This document shows, piece by piece, positions 23,301 to 35,383 of a stretch of 64,000 bases of DNA. The notes under the pieces are model-generated. The model had not been told where the DNA came from. It made no database searches and was given only the letters and a program-made list of their open reading frames with translations. The first letter of the stretch is position 1; every line of letters starts with the position of its first letter. Both the position numbers and the translations under genes were made by a program. Origin of the DNA: Blastocystis hominis (taxonomy: Eukaryota > Sar > Bigyra > Opalinata > Blastocystidae); assembly GCF_000151665.1 (NCBI RefSeq), contig NW_013171849.1, positions 734,480 through 798,479 of the forward strand, given 5' to 3'.

Positions 23301-23727
23301 ATTATCACTATGATAGACAAGTGAAAAAAAACAAATTAGCTCTGTAAAAGGAAATTTACATTTTTACTTTAATAATTACTGTCACGTGACAAACCTGGAA
23401 TGGTAAGAAATGTTTATTGCTCGTTTGGGAGTTTGCGAAAGTATATTCAAACCTCAGACACACGTTCTCCTCGCGGTGGTGACCGCAGGTTTGCGCTATG
23501 ACTTCTCCAATTATTAGTCCTAATCATTACGTGATAGATTTCCAATTCACTGCCGTCACACAATGGAAAAAATAATTGATATCATATTTATATGTTTATT
23601 CCATTTTGATATAAAATATGTGTAGACGAATTATTTATTCAAAGATACACTATTAATCGAAATATTCACTATAAATAAGATGAGAATCAAAATCGTTTTT
23701 TCTTTTGGTTCACTATCGTTTTTGCGG
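23301..23727. other. AT-rich intergenic region with GC-rich hairpin
   Basis: Divergent region between the unidentified gene and MZT1. It contains an isolated GC-rich stem-loop at 23468-23489: CCT, bulged C, GCGGT, loop GGTG, ACCGC, AGG. No known RNA family was recognised. Confidence 0.5.
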
Positions 23728-23930
23728 ATGGAGTCTGAAACACAGAGCGACATTGATCGTAGAAAACTGACCATTTGGCGAATTATCTATTAGGTTTCTA
23801 TGAGATTGCGAGAATAATGGATCTGCACCTGGATAAGAAAACTATTCAGACCCTGTATAATCTCATTGACTGTGGAGTGAATCCAGATGCACTTGCGGCC
23901 ATGATTAAGGAGATGACGCAGTTGAGTTAA
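23728..23930 (+). CDS. MZT1: MOZART1, gamma-tubulin complex subunit
   Basis: Small mitotic spindle-organising protein. Two exons: MESETQSDID, a 35-nt intron (23759-23793), then RFYEIARIMDLHLDKKTIQ and LIDCGVNPDALAAMIKEM, matching the MZT1 core (GLDKETL..L..L.E.GVNPEALA). 55 residues; TAA at 23928-23930. It should bind the N-terminal region of gamma-tubulin complex proteins at microtubule-organising centres. Too short to be obvious without splicing. Confidence 0.92.
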
Positions 23931-24148
23931 TTTGTTGCTCCTATGTCCTGCCACGGTTGTACTATACCTGCTTCTGTATCTTGATGCCACTCTCATATGC
24001 GTTTGTTACATCACCACAACGTGACACAATTCCTTTTTTCACGCCCGTATTAGACAATTAGGCACTTTCCAAATCGATCCCCTGAACCCGTGGAAAAAAC
24101 GCGTCACATACAAAAACTGGACGGACTTGTTGGCTCTACGATTTTGCA

Positions 24149-27100
24149 ATGCAACATCCGTCGCTTACTGGCATATTACAGTCTGCTATGAATATGCAGG
24201 ATTCGTCTGATGGAGATGACTCTCTTATTGACGATAACAGACTTCAGGATAGTGATATTTCGGACCTTTATTTCGGAGATGACGGTAAAGAAAACAAGTC
24301 ATCGAGTACTTGTGTTGTTCTTCTAGTTTAGACTAGATACGTTTTCTGAAGATGGGGATCGTTCAAGCTCTATGCAGAGTACAGAAATGTCATCTGCTGT
24401 ATCGGGTAAACCTCAGGGAGATGCGTTTTCGTCCTCCCAAGTTCAAATTGGAAACTACGAAACAAATTACCGAGAGGAGATTGAGAATCTCCAAAAGAAC
24501 TATTCGGCACTGTTGGAAGCTAACGAAAAGGTGAAATACGAGCTAGAGGCAGAGAAGAGGAAGTCGGAAGGGCAGATAGCCCAGATTCTTCGTCTGAATG
24601 AAGAAATCACCCGTACAGAGGAAGAAAAGCAAGCTCTCGAAAAATCGCTGCATGAACTTCAGTCGGACTCTTCGAACCCTACTGCTGGTTATTACCAGCA
24701 AGAGTTGTCTCGGATCATTACAGAGAAGATCACAAACGACGAGGCTCATCAGCAAGAACTGAACCAGCTTCAGCAGCAGCTTTCAGGTATCTCCGTTTCC
24801 CCCATTCAAACGCAGATCTGCGATCAAGCGAGGAGTCTCTCCGCTCTACCAGCGCCTCTCTTCAATCCGAGCTAGAATCGCGCGACCAAAGCCTGAGCGA
24901 TCTGCAGAAGCAGCTGGAAGCGTCGCAATCTGCTCTGACTTCGCTCCAAGCCGCGGTCGCCGAGGCCCAGGCAGCTGCAGCCCAGGCGGAGACGGCTCGA
25001 AAGGAGGGAGAGACGGAGCGAGAGCGCTTGGCGAGCGAGTTGGAGGCGGCGAAGCAGACGCTGAAAGAGCGAAACGCGCTGGTGGAAACGCAGAAGAGCC
25101 AGTTGGCGGAGCAGGAGCAGCGATTGATGGAGTTGGAGTTGGAGTTGGAGTCAGAGCGGGACGTGGATCCCGAAGAGAACGAATCGTTGAAACGGAGAAA
25201 CGTGGAACTGGAGAACGAAGTGGCGGAGGCGAAGCGAACGATGGGAGAGCTGCAGAAGCAGAACGGAGTGTTGAAGCAGCTGATGGAGACGCAGCAGACG
25301 AACAGCGCGACGCTGTCGACGCTCATCGCGGAGCGGGAAGAAGCGACGTCGAAGATGGCGGCGGAGATCGCGCAGCTGCGAGAGAAACTGTTCGCTGCGG
25401 AGAGCGAGGGAGCGAAGGGAGCAGAGATGGAGCGGAGGGTGGCCGAGCTGCAGAACGAGCTGAGGCAGCGCGATGAGGACATCCAGTTCATGAATGGGGA
25501 GCTGAACGCGCTGCAGCAGCAAGTGAACGAGGCTAAGAAGAGGGAGAGCGAGCGAGAAAGTGAGGGAGAGGCGAGACAGAGTGATGTGGAAGAGAGAGAG
25601 AAGAGTGTGAATGCGAGGGAGAAGAACGTGAATGAGAGAGAGAAGAACGTGGAAGAAAAAGAGAAGAACGTGGAAGGAAGGGAAAAAGCTCTTGGTGAGA
25701 AGGAGAAAACCATTGAAGAGAGAGAGAACACGATGAATGAGCGCGAGAAAGCAGTGGAAGACAGAGAGGCCGCAACGAACGAACGCGAGAAGGCGATCGA
25801 AGAGAAGGAGCAGGCTGCGGAATCGCGAGAGCAGTCGCTTCGTGACGAGGAAGCCTCGCTCGCCGCGAGAGCGCAGGCCTTCGAGGCTTCGCTGCACGCG
25901 AGCGACGTTCCCTCGGATCTCCAAGCGCGCCAATCCGAACTCGCCGAGCAGGCCAGGGCTCTTCAAGAGAAAGAAGCCCTTCTTGATGCACGCGCCAGCC
26001 AACTCGATGAACGAGAGAAACGCCTCCAGTCATCACCCGCCACCTCCAATCTGAATCCTCCCCCTTCCTCGTCGTCGCTTCCCTTCTCCTCCTCCGCGTC
26101 TACCAACCGTCCCACCCTCGAAGACGCCGCCTCCGAAGCTTTCGAAGCCTCCGAAGTCTCCGAAGCCTCGGAGCTGGCTCGACTTCGCTCCGAGTTCGCG
26201 TCGAACCAAGCCACGATCTCCGAGCTTCGCCAGCTCATCGAGAAATACCAAACCACGCCTCTCTCCATCACCGACGCGCGCTCGGAAGCGGAGAGCGGCA
26301 GCGTGGACGATCTCTCGTCCATTCTCACCTTCACGACGTTGTCGATGAATCCCTACACGCAGCAAGCGCTACAGAAACAGAAGGAGGAGATCGAGATCCA
26401 GCTCCAGCAGACGCGACTGCTCGTCGAGAAGCGTCGCGAAGAAAATGCCGCGCTGCAGCGTCGCTGCGACGGTCTGGTCGTGGAGCTGCACAAGAAACAA
26501 CTCGCATTGGACGAGCTCCTGGCGTCCAACGACCAGCAGAACAAAGACATCGATGTGCTGCGCCAGACGATCAGCGAAAACAACGCGTGTCTGCAGCAGC
26601 AGACCGCGATGAACGAGAACCACAAGCTCATCGTCGATCAGCTCCAATCCTCGCTGCAGACGCTCCGCAGCGATCTCAAACTCGCCACGGCGCAGCTCGC
26701 CGCCAAGACGCAGGCCTTCGAGGAGCAGGCGAGGGCGCTGGAGCAGGCGAACGCGGAGACGAGCGAGTTGTCCGCGGCGCTGGAGGTCAAATCGCAAGCC
26801 CTCGCGTCTCTCGAGGCGCAGATCGCGCAGTTAACCGCGGAACTGGCCGATCGCGCCAGCGAAGTAGCGACGTACCAAGCGGCGACGGCGCAGATGCAGA
26901 GCGAATTGGCGATGTACGCGGAGGCGTCGGCGTCGACCGCAGAGAGAGAAACGTCGCCGCACGATCAGCCGGGCAGCGGCTCGCTGGAGGCGGTGGAGAT
27001 CGCGGTGCTGACGCAGTCGAACCCGATCGTGCTGCACATCGACCCGGAGCAAGACGAGAGCGAGCTGCAAGTGCTGAAGCAGGTTCTGGAGGAGTACCAC

Positions 27101-28066
27101 TCCTCTCTCTCCACCTATCGCAGCAACGTCACGCTGCAGAACGAGAAGATGGCCTCGCTGCTCAACCAGGCCAATCGCAAGTCCGCCGAGGTCGTCGCGC
27201 TGCAGGGCGAGCTGTCCCAGGCGCGCATCGCGCAGCAGCAGGCGCGCAGCGAGGCCGACGAGCTCCGCCAGTCGCTCTCCGCGATCGAGAGCGACCTCTC
27301 CGCGGCGCTGGCCTCCGTGCAGGAGAAAGACCGGCAGTTCGCCGACTCGCAGAGCGCCGCGACGTCGCTGCAGGAGCAGCTCGCGTCCCTGCAGGCCGCC
27401 GTCGCCGTGCGCGACGCCGCGCAGTCGGAGGCCGCCACGCAGCTCGCGGCGGTGCAGCAGCGACTGCAGGCGAAGGAGCAGGAGACGCAGCAGCTGGCGG
27501 TGGAGTCGGAGCGGAAGCGTGTGCTGTACGAGGCGCTGCAGGCGAAGTTCGGACAGCTGCAGATGGTGCACGAGCAGAAGAGCCGCGCGTACGAAGAGCT
27601 CAACGCGAAGTATAACAAGCTGGCGCTGCAGGCGAAGCAGCTCATGGCGGAGTCGCGCGAGAAGCAGATGCAGATGCTGCAGAAGCAGCTGGAGGTGGCG
27701 AAGAGCGAGATCGCGAAGCGAGAAAGCCAGGTGCAGATGATGGCGAAGAAGTACAAAGAGGCTGTGAGCATTGTGGAGTCGCTGCGGTCCACTGCGGGGC
27801 AGCTGCAGGGAGAGGAGAAGAACAAGTTGCTGCTCACGGTGGGGCAGTATGAGAAGGAGATGAGCAAGCTTCGGACGGAGTACGCGCAGCTGGCCGCGGT
27901 GGCGGAGAGTGGGAATAGAGGAAGGGAATGAGGCGTAGATCGTTTGAAAGAGATCGACGTGCTGAAGAAGAGGTTGGGCAAGAAGGAAGCGCTGCTCAAT
28001 GAAATGAACGGGTATTTAAATAAAAAGGAAGCCGAGGTTGCGGCGTTGCTGAAGCATCAGAACTAA
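24149..28066 (+). CDS. giant coiled-coil protein (golgin/centrosomal type)
   Basis: Around 1,260 residues, nearly all heptad coiled coil. ATG 24149 starts MQHPSLTGILQSAMNMQ, followed by an acidic region, a 34-nt intron, a first coil, a 29-nt intron, and one very long exon with ERE/KNVEEK nonad-like repeats (about 25570-25830) and Gln/Ala-rich coil. A last 30-nt intron (27909-27938) leads to LKEIDVLKKRLGKKEALLNE and TAA at 28064-28066. No GRIP domain or motor is visible, so Golgi tether, basal-body or scaffold roles are all possible. High GC at third positions makes the antisense and shifted frames open over long stretches; those are artefacts. Confidence 0.8.
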
Positions 28067-28308
28067 GAAGAGGGAAGGATGGTTCGGAGGATTGCACCGA
28101 ACGTCGAGAACGGAAGTTTAAGTGTGTTTTGTTAGTCTGTGTAGTATTGTGAAATTGTTTTTTTGGAGGAAAGACTGCTATAAGTGTGAATATTGGATGA
28201 GAATAACTCGATTGATGATGATCATAGCCCAAACCGTTCAGTAATCGAGATGCCTTTTCGTGGGATTTCTCTGTACAATTTTCTCTTTCAACTAGATTCT
28301 ATCAAGAA

Positions 28309-31300
28309 ATGTCGTTTGATGCTTCAGATATTTCTGACGGAGAGGAGGATCATGCCATGGATAACATTCGTGCCATGCTCCAAGATTATTACGGCACAGA
28401 TAATGGCGATGAGGTGAAGGAGGACGACTATTATGATATGGATAGCAAAGTATTCGATAAAGATAAGTATATCCCAGTTTTGTGTTCTACTGCCTATTTG
28501 ATGCATTAGAAAATCCTAAAGGAACAGTCGCTCCCTGAGCTGATCAAAACGAATGTGCGTGTCATATCCGAAGCAAAGCAACTCGATTCGGATATGCAGA
28601 AACTGGTGTATGAAAACTACAGCCGGTTCATGAGTGCATCCAAAACTGTCCGCACCCTTCAAGTTCGTGTTTGCTTGGATGTCTAACGTGTAGGAGAACG
28701 TGGGTGACATGGAAACCCGCATGTCCTCCCTTCGGGAACGGATCCAAGTGGTTTCGTCTGTCACGGACACAATCGGCAGTAATCTGGACGGAAATCGCAG
28801 CAAAGTGGACAAGCTCGTGAGCGTCCGTCGTCTGTTGAAGAAGCTCCAGTTCCTCTTCGACCTCCCGCTTCGTCTGCAGCGGTAGCTTTCTTATGTGTTG
28901 GTAATGCGCAGCTGCGTGGAGCTGGAGGCCTACGACCAAGCAGTGGACTACTACACCTCGTCCACGATGGTTCTGAACGACTATCGCCACCTGCGCAGCT
29001 TCAGCACGATCCAGGATTCGGCGGACACGATCATGAACTCGCTCAAAACGAAGATGCTGACGACCATTCAAGAGCCCGACGTGCGCATGACGCAGCTGGA
29101 AGACTTCGTGCGGTTGCTGATGAAGCTGGGGCACCCGACGGCGGACCTGTCTACGATCTATCTGAACTACCATCGCGATCGGCTGTCCGCGATCATCGAG
29201 AAATACCAGAAGCTGGCGCCTCTGAGCGAAGACGAGAAGGAAATCATCGCGCTGAGCGGATCCGAGCAGGAGGTCGAGGCGCTGCGAAGCAAGCAGAAGG
29301 TCACCAGCGAGTATCCGCTGCTCCAGTTCATGGGCATGCTCGAGAAAGTGGGGAAACGGGGAAACGGTGAGGGGTAGGAGTTCGTGGAGCTGCTGATCCA
29401 CGTGGCCGTGGCGTACAACGATATTTTCCAAGGCGATGAAGTGGGCGTGGAGCGGAAGAATGAGCCATAGAAGCTGCAAGCCTCGCTGCTTGTCTTCACG
29501 CAACGGCTCATGGATCGCTATCTCCAAGCCGTCAACGATCGCGTCATGCAGGATCTCTCCTACGAGGTGGAAACGGAGAACCCTTCTGAGTCGTAGCGCG
29601 TGCTGGAGCCGGAGAACATCTCTCCGTTCGGGGAGATTCGTTCCGCGTTGGACTTGTTGTCGCAGCACGTGTTCCGCGTGGACAACATCGTCAAGGGCAC
29701 CGATCTCATCGCCTCCATGCAGGCCACCGTCCGCAGCGTCGTCAAAACACAGGCACGCTTCGCGCTGCGTTCTCTCATAATAGATGGCCGGGTCTTTCGA
29801 TGCGGTTCGCGCCTCCCTCGTCGCTTTGGTCCAGGAAATCGATCAGAAGGCGCAGGAATTGCCGCTCTACCGGATCGACGAAACGCCCCAGCCCAACGAC
29901 GAAACGCCCCAGCCCAACACGCAGGGACCCGCTGCAGAATCCAACGGTGGAAACGGTGGAAACGGTGGAAACGGAGGTATGGAGGATCTGTTCTCGACCA
30001 CGATCGCTCCTGTTCCTGGCGAAGGCCCCGTTTCCCTCCCTGCCGGTGAAACGCCCATTGTGGAAACCGTGGAAACCGTGGAACCCCCGAAGCCCGTCGA
30101 TCCCTCGATCCCTGCAGAACCGGAGAAACCGGAGAAACCGGAGAAACCGTCGGAGGCAGAGAGTAGAAAGCGGGAAACGGCGAATAACCGCGTAGTCGTG
30201 GCGCTGCGCGACCTCTTCGCGTCGGGCGTTTCGTCGCGTCTGCGCGCGGCGGTGGAGCGGCAGCACAGCCTTCTGTCGCTGCTGCAGACGGCGCTGCCGG
30301 AGTCTCTGGGCGCGTTCACGGAGTACTTCTACGCGCAGGTGCAGCAGACGCTTCTCTGGGGCGCGTCGCTTCTGCTGGCGTCGCTGTGTGTCCCGCACCC
30401 GCTTCTCTGCACGCAGCCGACCGCCTTCCTGGCTTCGCCGCCGCGTCCGTCGCTTTCGCTGCATCTCCACGACGCCCTCCTCGCCCAGATCCCCGGCCTC
30501 GCTCTCTCTCCCCGCGGCATCCTCGCCCTCGCCGCGGGCAGCCGCCTCGTGGCCCACAGCGGCGTGCGGGAGATTCTGCAGTCGCTGATGGACTACACGC
30601 CGGAATCTGAGCAGCTGGACGTGGAGCGTCTCACCGACTCGCTGCAGGCCGCGCAGCTCGTGCAGGCGTGGACCGAGGCCGCCAACGCCGCGCTGCGAGG
30701 CTTCTGCGCGCGCACCGCGGAGAGAGGAGCCGAGACTCTGTGGACTCACGCCGTGGAGAACCCGGGAAACGGGGAAACCGAGGGAGAAACCGAGGGAGAA
30801 ACCGAGGGAGAAGGCGTAGCGGAAGGAATCGTGCGGATGGTGCGGGAATTCTACACCGAATTCGGCAATACCGGGGCGTTGCTGGCGGAGAAGCCGGTGA
30901 AACCGCGGGACCCGTGTCCGGAGACGTTCAGAACCGCGGGGATGACGGAGGAAGAGGAGGAGGGAGAAATGTACGCGTATATCGAGAAAACGATGGCGAC
31001 CCGCGTGAAGGTGCTGCCGCTGGAGGTGCGAGCGGGGATGCAGGACGTGTGGATGGGAATGCTGCGGACGATGATGAAGAATTTGCAGGAGGAGGTGCGA
31101 GCCAGCGTGCTGTATGATTACCAATTCCGATGTCTGGTGGTCAACCTGGCGTTCGTGTTTTCGATGACGAGTTGTCTGCTGGAGGACGCGAAGGAGCTCA
31201 GAGAGATCGTACAGGGAGTAATTCGAAGCGCATGGGAACGATGTTATGAGCCCTCGGAAGTGACCGAGGAACAGCAGAAAGGCGCTGTGGAGAACGGAAT

Positions 31301-31331
31301 TGTCGAGTTTATGATGATGGTTTCCGAGTAA
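28309..31331 (+). CDS. VPS51: VPS51, GARP/EARP tethering complex subunit
   Basis: Endosome-to-Golgi tethering subunit. ATG 28309 MSFDASDISDG is followed by NIRAMLQDYYG and, across mini-introns, LPELIKTNVRVISEAKQLD, SDMQKLVYENYSRFMSASKT, KVDKLVSVRRLLKKLQFLFD and CVELEAYDQAVDYY, the strongly conserved VPS51 N-terminal region. The C-terminal half is a helical CATCHR rod interrupted by Gly-Asn, Glu-Pro-Lys and GETEGETEG tandem repeats. Introns include 29348-29377 (30 nt). TAA at 31329-31331, with TGTTTGTT about 15 nt later. An upstream ATG at 28196 could extend the N-terminus, but the required intron would be only 23 nt. Confidence 0.9.
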
Positions 31332-31609
31332 AGGTGTGGATGAAGTGTTGTTTGTTCCAATGGGCAAAAGAATAAATAGACGGTTACAGCTCGCTTTTTT
31401 CTAACGATTGGTGGCTTGTACTATTACATGCTTGAACAGCGTTTCTTAGCGATAGAGCAAAGCTGAATGGTGTCCTTGAAACTCCCACGAGATAAGGATT
31501 ATTTGTTTCATTGTATATCTCACTGAAGCTGATTGTTCCTTAAGTGGGATAGAGTTTCAAATGATAAATCGACGACTTTTGAATAAAAGCCGTCCTAGTT
31601 TAAACTTCA

Positions 31610-32957
31610 ATGCTATCCGAGTGGGATAATCGTCCCAATATAAAATTTTAGGATGATTCAATTATAAAAGTAATTGATGGAGTGTATATTGGGACTTCTG
31701 TGGCAGCAGAAAGTATTTCGTCGCTTCGGAAGCATGGGATTACTCATATCATTAATCTTGGAAGTTCAGATAAAGTATATGAGGATGTAGATGCCTCGAT
31801 CCCTTCTAATTCCTAGCCCTTTACAATCCTTCGAATATTGATCGAAGATAACAATGAATCTGATATCTTGCCTATCTTACCGCTCACAAATTTGTTTATA
31901 GCTTGCGCTCGTCGAGTAGGTAATGTCTATATCCACTGGTAGAAAATGACGGAATGGTCTGACGGCTAGCAGAGAAGGGCGTTCTCGGTCCCCAGCAGTG
32001 ATTATAGGCTACCTCATTAAAGGAGAAAAGCTTTCGTATGATGAAGCGTATTCTATGGTGCGAGAGCAGCGCAGATGCATCGATTTAAAGTTATGTTGGG
32101 TCTAACGATTTGTGTTCATGTGCCAGGTTTTCAAGAGCAGCTGCGCTGTTTTTACGAAGCCGGGGGTGATTTTCTCAAAGCAGAGAATTTATATCGACAG
32201 TCACATTTTTCCAATTTCATTTCATGTCTTGATGATGGTAAAAATCGGGCCTATTTTTGTCATATAAAGAAACGTTAATTTCGAGTCATATAAACGAGAT
32301 CTGCAACCCCCAATTTTCCATTAGGTTTAATCAAGAGAAGGAAATCGATCTCGAATGTATCCGGATTGTCACGCAGCCTCTTTACTGCAAACAGTGCAAC
32401 CAGATTCTCAGCTCCCGAAATCGGTCCGAATTCTGGAATTCCATAATTCCTAGTCTTTTTTCTCGTGATTGGGATACAAGTCAGGACGTCAACGATTTTT
32501 CCTCCATTCTTTCCGTACTATTTTGCAAAGAATTCGACGAATCATCCAATTCTGCTTCGGAAGAATTCGATGCTTCATCCCCTGCCTCTTCCTCTTTTTT
32601 CGCCTCCTGGCGTGGCGCAGTCGACGAACTAGTGCTCTGTCTTTGCCGTTTGTGTAGCGAAACCCCGATTTCCCAGGAACGTTCGAATCGAGTTCGCCGC
32701 GTTGTTACCGACTTTTTGCAGTGCTTCGATCGCTGGCGCCAAAGCGCTCTGCAGCACGAAGAGCTCGAGTGCGATTGCTGCGGCTGGATCCAGCGGCAGG
32801 TGCAAGCGCGAGCGAGCGATTTGAAGTGTCCCAATCCGCAGTGCGGGTGCAAAGTCGGCAAGATCGAAGGTGGAAACAGTGGAAACAGTGGAAACAGTGG
32901 AAACAGTGGAAACAATGAAACGTTGCGTGTGGTGCTGTTCCGCAGCTCTCTTTTGTG
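31610..32957 (+). CDS. DUSP12: YVH1/DUSP12 dual-specificity phosphatase with zinc-binding C-terminus
   Basis: Phosphatase involved in ribosome assembly in yeast. MLSEWDN, a 39-nt intron, then IDGVYIGTSVAAESISSL and ITHIINLGSSDK. A 31-nt intron splits the active site; spliced, it reads VYIHCREGRSRSPAVIIGYL, a perfect HCxxGxxRS. FQEQLRCFYEAGG follows. The C-terminal region has paired cysteines (CKQCNQIL; ECDCCGW; KCPNPQCGCKVG) as in YVH1. A GGAAACAGT repeat adds a Gly-Asn-Ser tail. No stop is encoded at the end: TG at 32956-32957, codon positions 1-2, sits 4 nt before TGTTTGTT, so polyadenylation gives TGA. Confidence 0.9.
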
Positions 32958-32961
32958 GGTT

Positions 32962-32969
32962 TGTTTGTT
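32962..32969 (+). terminator. TGTTTGTT motif of YVH1 (TG|A stop)
   Basis: The retained dinucleotide TG at 32956-32957 is in frame; the first A of the tail completes TGA. Confidence 0.75.
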
Positions 32970-32971
32970 GC

Positions 32972-32979
32972 AATAAACA
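32972..32979 (-). terminator. TGTTTATT motif of the Sel1 gene (T|AA stop)
   Basis: Minus-strand variant motif; T32984, codon position 1, is 4 nt upstream. It is 2 bp from the plus-strand motif of the convergent YVH1 gene. Confidence 0.7.
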
Positions 32980-32983
32980 GAAA

Positions 32984-34496
32984 ACGAGGAGTTTTCGCTC
33001 TTCTGCTTCTTCTTCTCCTCTTCCTCGATGAACCGCATTAGATTCTTTGCCGTTTCCGGGTCTTTCTCCACGCCTTCGCCCAGTAAATACATCGAAGCGA
33101 TCTGCTATTGACACGAACTCATGCAATCTACGTTCTTCACAGCGGCTAATGATCCCAGCGAGGCCGCGTTTGTGTACAGCTCGAAGGCTTTTTTGAGGTC
33201 CTTCTCCTGTCCCTCGCCATTATACACCATCGCTCCCGCACTACACATGGCATCCGCGTTTCCACGTTTCCCCGATTCTAAGAAAAGCTTCAACGCTTCC
33301 TTCTTATCCTGCTTCACGCCTTCGCTACATTTAATTCTCCGCCCTCTTTCGCCCCTACTCTCCCGAATAGAGCTGATTTCCCCGAATGAACAGCGCTTCG
33401 GGATCGCCGGTCCGCATGGCCATCATCAGATAGTCATTGCTCTTCTGCGCGTTCTTCTCAACGCCATCGCCATTGTGGTACATCTGGTGCAAATACAGCA
33501 TGGCCTTCGAGTGTCCTCCCTGCACCGCCTTGCTCAGATACTCCATGCATCGCGCCGCGTCCGCTTCGCACAGCCGCTCTCCGCCTTCGCCCGCCTTCGC
33601 CGTCGTCGGCTGCGCCGCGTTCGGATTGTCGTGCTCGAACAGTCCGTGGTGGTGAGCGAAGCCCAGGAAGTAGCACGCCGACACGTCGCCCAGCTCCGCC
33701 GCGCGCTCGATGTACCGGAAGCCCTTCACGCGGTCCTTCGGCGTGTTGTACAGGCCCTCGTAGTAGATCTAGGTCGGAGAACCGCGGGGATGGTACGAAG
33801 CCGAGGTTGTAGGTCGCGTCGACGTTGTTGGCCTTGTCGGCTTCTTCGTAGATCGCGATCGCCTGCGCCACGTTGTCGTGCGTGGGGTCCTCGAGGAGCA
33901 TCTTGGCGAGACCCACTTTCGCGGGGATGTACCCCTGTTTGGCGGATAAATCGTACCAAATCTTCGCTTTGTCCATAAGATCGTTCATCTTTTTCATGTC
34001 GCTACGATCGATCTCGGTTCGAAAACGTACTAGTCAGGACGCATCTTCTCTTGCCAGTAGCGCTGGAGGTACAGATTGCCCACTGCGAACTGGCTAAGCA
34101 TATCGCCCGCATCAGCAGCCTGGACGTAGCACAGAATGCCCAGCTCCTTGGTCTCGGGTTTCTCAACCAATCTAGGTCACTCATTCGTCGCTCCAACACG
34201 TACACATCACCCACTTCACGCAGCGCAGAAAAATTCTTCTTCTTCACCTCATCGGCGACCACCTTCTCCTTTCCCGCATCGTTGATACCGCATGCATCAA
34301 TTCTCGCCAAAATCTCTTTGGATGTCAAATTCCCCGTCGCAAATGAACGGAAGAGAGGTGCATTGCTTCGCACCGTTCGCAGCAATTGACTATTGGTCGG
34401 AGTAACCAAAGGAGAGAAGCAGCGAACTACAGTAGCTGGCTTTGAAGCCACGCGAGCGACTGCAAATAGGGAACGTACAAGACCTGTTCGGAACAT
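32984..34496 (-). CDS. mitochondrial Sel1-like repeat protein
   Basis: ATG 34496 begins MFRTGLVRSLFAVARVASKP, an Arg-rich amphipathic leader typical of mitochondrial import. At least seven Sel1/TPR-like repeats follow, e.g. AKIWYDLSAKQGYIPAK, GLYNTPKDRVKGFRYIERAA, ALKLFLESGKRGNADAMC and AFELYTNAASLGSLAAVK. Introns of 28-34 nt include one at 33769-33796 that contains CCGCGGGGA-type sequence. The reading ends at T32984, where polyadenylation creates TAA. Sel1 proteins are scaffolds; in mitochondria some assist respiratory complex assembly, but no specific partner is visible. Confidence 0.85.
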
Positions 34497-34549
34497 TGCA
34501 GAGAAAAATGTGTCAAACAAAGAGCATCAAACAAACAATACAAAAAACG

Positions 34550-34960
34550 TTAACCTCGAATAAGACTTTCCACAAGTTTTTGAGACTGACTGATCAACTC
34601 TACCGACTTCTTGTAGTACTCCGAACTCTCCAACTCGGGATGGTCATTTACCAGTGTCTGCAACTGAGAAAAGCTAGAACTCAGTTGGTTTTTCAGAGAA
34701 GGGATCAGAGCTTCGGATTCCCTCTTCATTTGTTCCTACAATCAATGTGAGACCAGATTTTCACCTGGTATTTGATATCATATTCGTCAGCCTTCTGCTC
34801 TTTCAACTCTGTGATTCGCTGCTCGATCGTTGCGACTTCATTTTTGTAACTCTCAATATCCTTGATCGTTCTGACAATTGAGTCAACAAAAAAGCGAAGC
34901 TTACCTTGAGCACACTCCGTAATTGATTCGTAATTTCTTCTCAAGTGGTGATTCGAGCAT
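34550..34960 (-). CDS. TBCA: tubulin-binding cofactor A
   Basis: Beta-tubulin folding chaperone, three-helix bundle of about 115 residues. MLESPLEKKLRINYGVCSR joins across a 34-nt intron to TIKDIESYKNEVATIEQRI, ADEYDIKYQ, then across a 29-nt intron to EQMKRESEALIPSLKNQL and SEYYKKSVELI. This aligns along the whole length of TBCA (GVVKRL.KE, YDIKKQ..L.E...MIPD). TAA at 34550-34552, TGTTTGTT at 34530-34537. Confidence 0.92.
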
Positions 34961-35062
34961 AAATAATAATAATAATTATTATTATTATAAGAGGATTGTA
35001 TTTGTAATATAAATCCATCATAGTGAGTATCTGATATAGGACAAATGAGAGCTTTCCTTCGA

Positions 35063-35136
35063 GCACGCATAGCCTAATTGGATAAGGCGCTTGCCTACGG
35101 AGCAAGAGATTGTGGGTTCAAGTCCCACTGTGTGCT
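35063..35136 (+). tRNA. tRNA-Arg (anticodon ACG)
   Basis: Complete cloverleaf: acceptor GCACGCA/TGTGTGC, D arm GCCT...AGGC, anticodon arm CTTGC-CTACGGA-GCAAG, T arm GTGGG-TTCAAGT-CCCAC, discriminator T. No intron, no encoded CCA. A run of T follows within a few bases, typical of Pol III termination. Confidence 0.97.
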
Positions 35137-35383
35137 TTCTTTTTTCTATTATTTATTTTTCTTTTTCTTTAATCGTGATTGGATCAAACAGTATACCCTG
35201 CTTTTTTATTATGAATCACACGAGTCAATAAGAATGTCTTTGTTCGTCACATACAACGTCATTCTAATACTGTTTTTGGTATTGTTATCATTTGTATTCA
35301 TAGGTTTCGATAATCAAAGATCATTTACACTCAAAAAGCAAAATTGTTATGTTTCAGTTGTAATAAGTGAGGGATCATTCAGA

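Noticed and set aside
24862-27999. Long open frames antisense or shifted relative to the giant coiled-coil gene
   Set aside because: High GC at third codon positions and repetitive Glu/Lys/Gln codons remove stops from other frames. They show biased Arg/Ser/Leu composition, no domains and no splice-consistent structure.
29775-31367. 530-codon minus-strand open frame opposite VPS51
   Set aside because: It mirrors GC-rich VPS51 coding sequence and tandem repeats; the plus strand carries the recognised homology, introns and 3' motif.
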